NCBI GenBank assembly: GCA_030830965.1
Contig: JAURLX010000018.1
Coordinates: forward strand, 27,628-91,627
Length of the DNA stretch: 64,000 nt
From: Verrucomicrobiota bacterium
GTDB lineage: Bacteria; Verrucomicrobiota; Verrucomicrobiia; Opitutales; UBA953
Direction of reading: 5' to 3'
Part shown: in pieces, positions 63,757-64,000 of the stretch
Position numbering within the stretch: the first letter of the stretch is position 1
Layout: every line of letters begins with the position of its first letter
Translations under genes and position numbers: made by a program
The notes under the pieces: generated by a model
What the model was told of the DNA's origin: nothing
Seen by the model: the letters and a program-made list of their open reading frames with translations, nothing else
Databases searched by the model: none

Positions 63757-64000
63757 GGCCGGACCATACCTCGCCGGTCGATTCCGTCCAGCGCTTCCCT
63801 TGAAGGAAGGCCGAGGGTGTCCGACGGCCCGGGCAGCCCCGCCCTCAGGCGCCCCCGCCAGGCCGCCACGACCTCCGGAGCGGCCCATCATCTCCGCTTA
63901 TGTCGGGCGCACATGAAACTGCATCCGTCTAATCACGACACATAGGGCTTCCACGGAGTTGCCACGCGCGCAAAAAGACGGCAGGATTGTATATTCTATA
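63757..64000. other. Right-edge intergenic region
   Basis: This 244-base stretch upstream of the large hydrolase becomes AT-rich at the very end (TTGTATATTCTATA near 63987-64000). It probably includes the hydrolase promoter and perhaps one for a gene beyond the window. I see no gene, repeat or clear hairpin in it. Confidence 0.4.

Overview
The window is high-GC, gene-dense bacterial chromosome. It carries gene families concentrated in the PVC superphylum (Verrucomicrobiota, Planctomycetota, Lentisphaerota): four DUF1501 proteins, three DUF1549/DUF1553 proteins, three DUF1080 genes, a PVC-type dehydrogenase with a C-terminal CxxCH heme site, four formylglycine-type sulfatases, two sialidase-like propellers and many exported esterases. 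The SHD1-like N-terminus of one DUF1549/DUF1553 protein and the general gene style suggest Verrucomicrobiota, but the phylum is an inference from family content. No rRNA, tRNA, CRISPR array, insertion sequence or phage gene was seen.

Layout. 1-10.5 kb (+): end of a DUF1501 gene, an esterase, an exported FAD oxidoreductase, two DUF1080 genes closed by a strong intrinsic terminator (about 5802-5827), then a cytochrome/DUF1549/DUF1553 gene overlapping a Tat-exported DUF1501 gene. 10.5-12 kb (-): a sulfatase. 12-17 kb: a cytoplasmic island with a methyltransferase, a SMUG1-type uracil-DNA glycosylase, arginine decarboxylase (speA), a flavin-reductase-like protein and a MenH-like hydrolase. 17-20.5 kb (-): a DUF1549/DUF1553 to DUF1501 pair. 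20.6-24.9 kb: an Hsp70-like protein with TPR repeats, coupled to a small SF1 helicase, facing a membrane protein. 25-30 kb (+): PVC heme dehydrogenase, DUF1080 protein and a ceramidase-like protein. 30.2-32.9 kb: a sulfatase and a beta-lactamase-fold hydrolase, divergently arranged.

32.9-51.2 kb (-) is an 18-kb run of eleven closely packed genes, nearly all with export signals: PHP phosphoesterase, sulfatase, acetylxylan-esterase-like protein, a 1302-residue multidomain protein ending in an azurin-like domain, sialidase, Tat phosphoesterase, double hydrolase, sulfatase, sialidase, FG-GAP protein and Gfo/Idh/MocA oxidoreductase. 51.3-54.8 kb (+) is a three-gene D-glucarate cassette (kdgD, MFS transporter, gudD). 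54.8-63.8 kb holds an esterase, a secreted helical-repeat protein, another DUF1549/DUF1553 to DUF1501 pair, an SGNH-like hydrolase and a large alpha/beta hydrolase.

Read together, the exported sulfatases, esterases, sialidases and DUF1080 proteins suggest extracellular or periplasmic breakdown of sulfated, acylated polysaccharide, with heme and copper proteins for periplasmic oxidation and the glucarate cassette handling sugar acids. No TonB-dependent receptor or SusD-like protein is in the window. The least explained locus is the Hsp70-TPR/helicase pair.
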